Of a stretch of DNA of 64,000 nt, positions 63,998 through 64,000 are shown in pieces. The stretch lies in contig NZ_NNRM01000043.1 in assembly GCF_002252525.1 (NCBI RefSeq), positions 1 through 64,000 on the forward strand, read 5' to 3'. Below the pieces are notes generated by a model. The model searched no databases and was not told the origin of the DNA. It saw nothing but the letters and a program-made list of their open reading frames with translations. The position numbers were made by a program, and so were the translations under genes. The stretch is from Brucella pseudogrignonensis (GTDB lineage Bacteria; Pseudomonadota; Alphaproteobacteria; Rhizobiales; Rhizobiaceae). Every line of letters starts with the position of its first letter. The first letter of the stretch is position 1.

Positions 63998-64000
63998 CGC

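Overview
The window looks like part of a large repABC-type plasmid or chromid of an alphaproteobacterium of the order Hyphomicrobiales (Rhizobiales). A Brucella/Ochrobactrum-like host fits best: there is a complete repABC replication/partition operon, a Ti/MobQ-style traA-traG transfer region, an IS711-like IS5 element and many rhizobial insertion sequences. The species assignment is inferred from gene families, since no rRNA or tRNA gene was seen. The sequence is a strong mosaic: metabolic and surface-glycan cargo separated by complete and broken transposable elements.

Region by region: (1) 1-1.8 kb holds an IS3 element inside a siderophore-binding-protein gene, followed by a group II intron 3' remnant. 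(2) 1.8-10.7 kb is a creatinine-use island: creatinase, creatininase, a LysR regulator, a four-gene polyamine-type ABC importer and an MFS symporter, with a shared promoter motif. (3) 10.7-17.5 kb contains IS21 and Tn3 remnants, a complete IS5 element, vapBC, recQ, an IS6 fragment, and a YafQ/RelE-type toxin gene split by an IS2-group IS3 element. (4) 17.6-24.7 kb is the DNA-transfer region: a DUF6118 protein, relaxase TraA, an oriT with an RSF1010-like nick core, a small Tra protein and coupling protein TraG. No mating-pore genes are present. (5) 24.8-29.0 kb carries an alpha/beta hydrolase, an XRE regulator, a RES fragment, an L,D-transpeptidase and a toxin-antitoxin pair whose toxin has an in-frame stop. 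(6) 29.1-33.0 kb is repC-ctRNA-repB-repA on the minus strand, with two palindromic parS-like sites flanking repA. (7) 33.3-39.5 kb is an accessory module: an AAA_13 (RloC/PrrC-like) ATPase, a second vapBC, a frameshifted DUF2130 gene and a tyrosine recombinase, bounded by a duplicated piece of the recombinase gene. (8) 40.4-53.7 kb is a twelve-gene glycan cluster. (9) 53.9-61.9 kb is a nest of IS21, IS110, Tn3, IS6 and IS66 pieces. (10) 61.9-64 kb carries a truncated KefB antiporter, thioredoxin 2 and a frameshifted Clp-fold protease, resembling part of a transmissible stress-tolerance locus.

How the parts work together: creatinine would be opened to creatine by creatininase and split to sarcosine and urea by creatinase, with uptake by the ABC and MFS systems under the LysR regulator. 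repABC maintains the replicon, and the vapBC pairs and the (damaged) HigBA-like pair would add post-segregational stability. TraA would nick the oriT and TraG would dock the DNA to a pore encoded elsewhere. The glycan genes encode cytoplasmic and membrane transferases, a Wzx-like flippase and a GtrA-like protein, suggesting a surface or lipid-linked saccharide of unknown structure.
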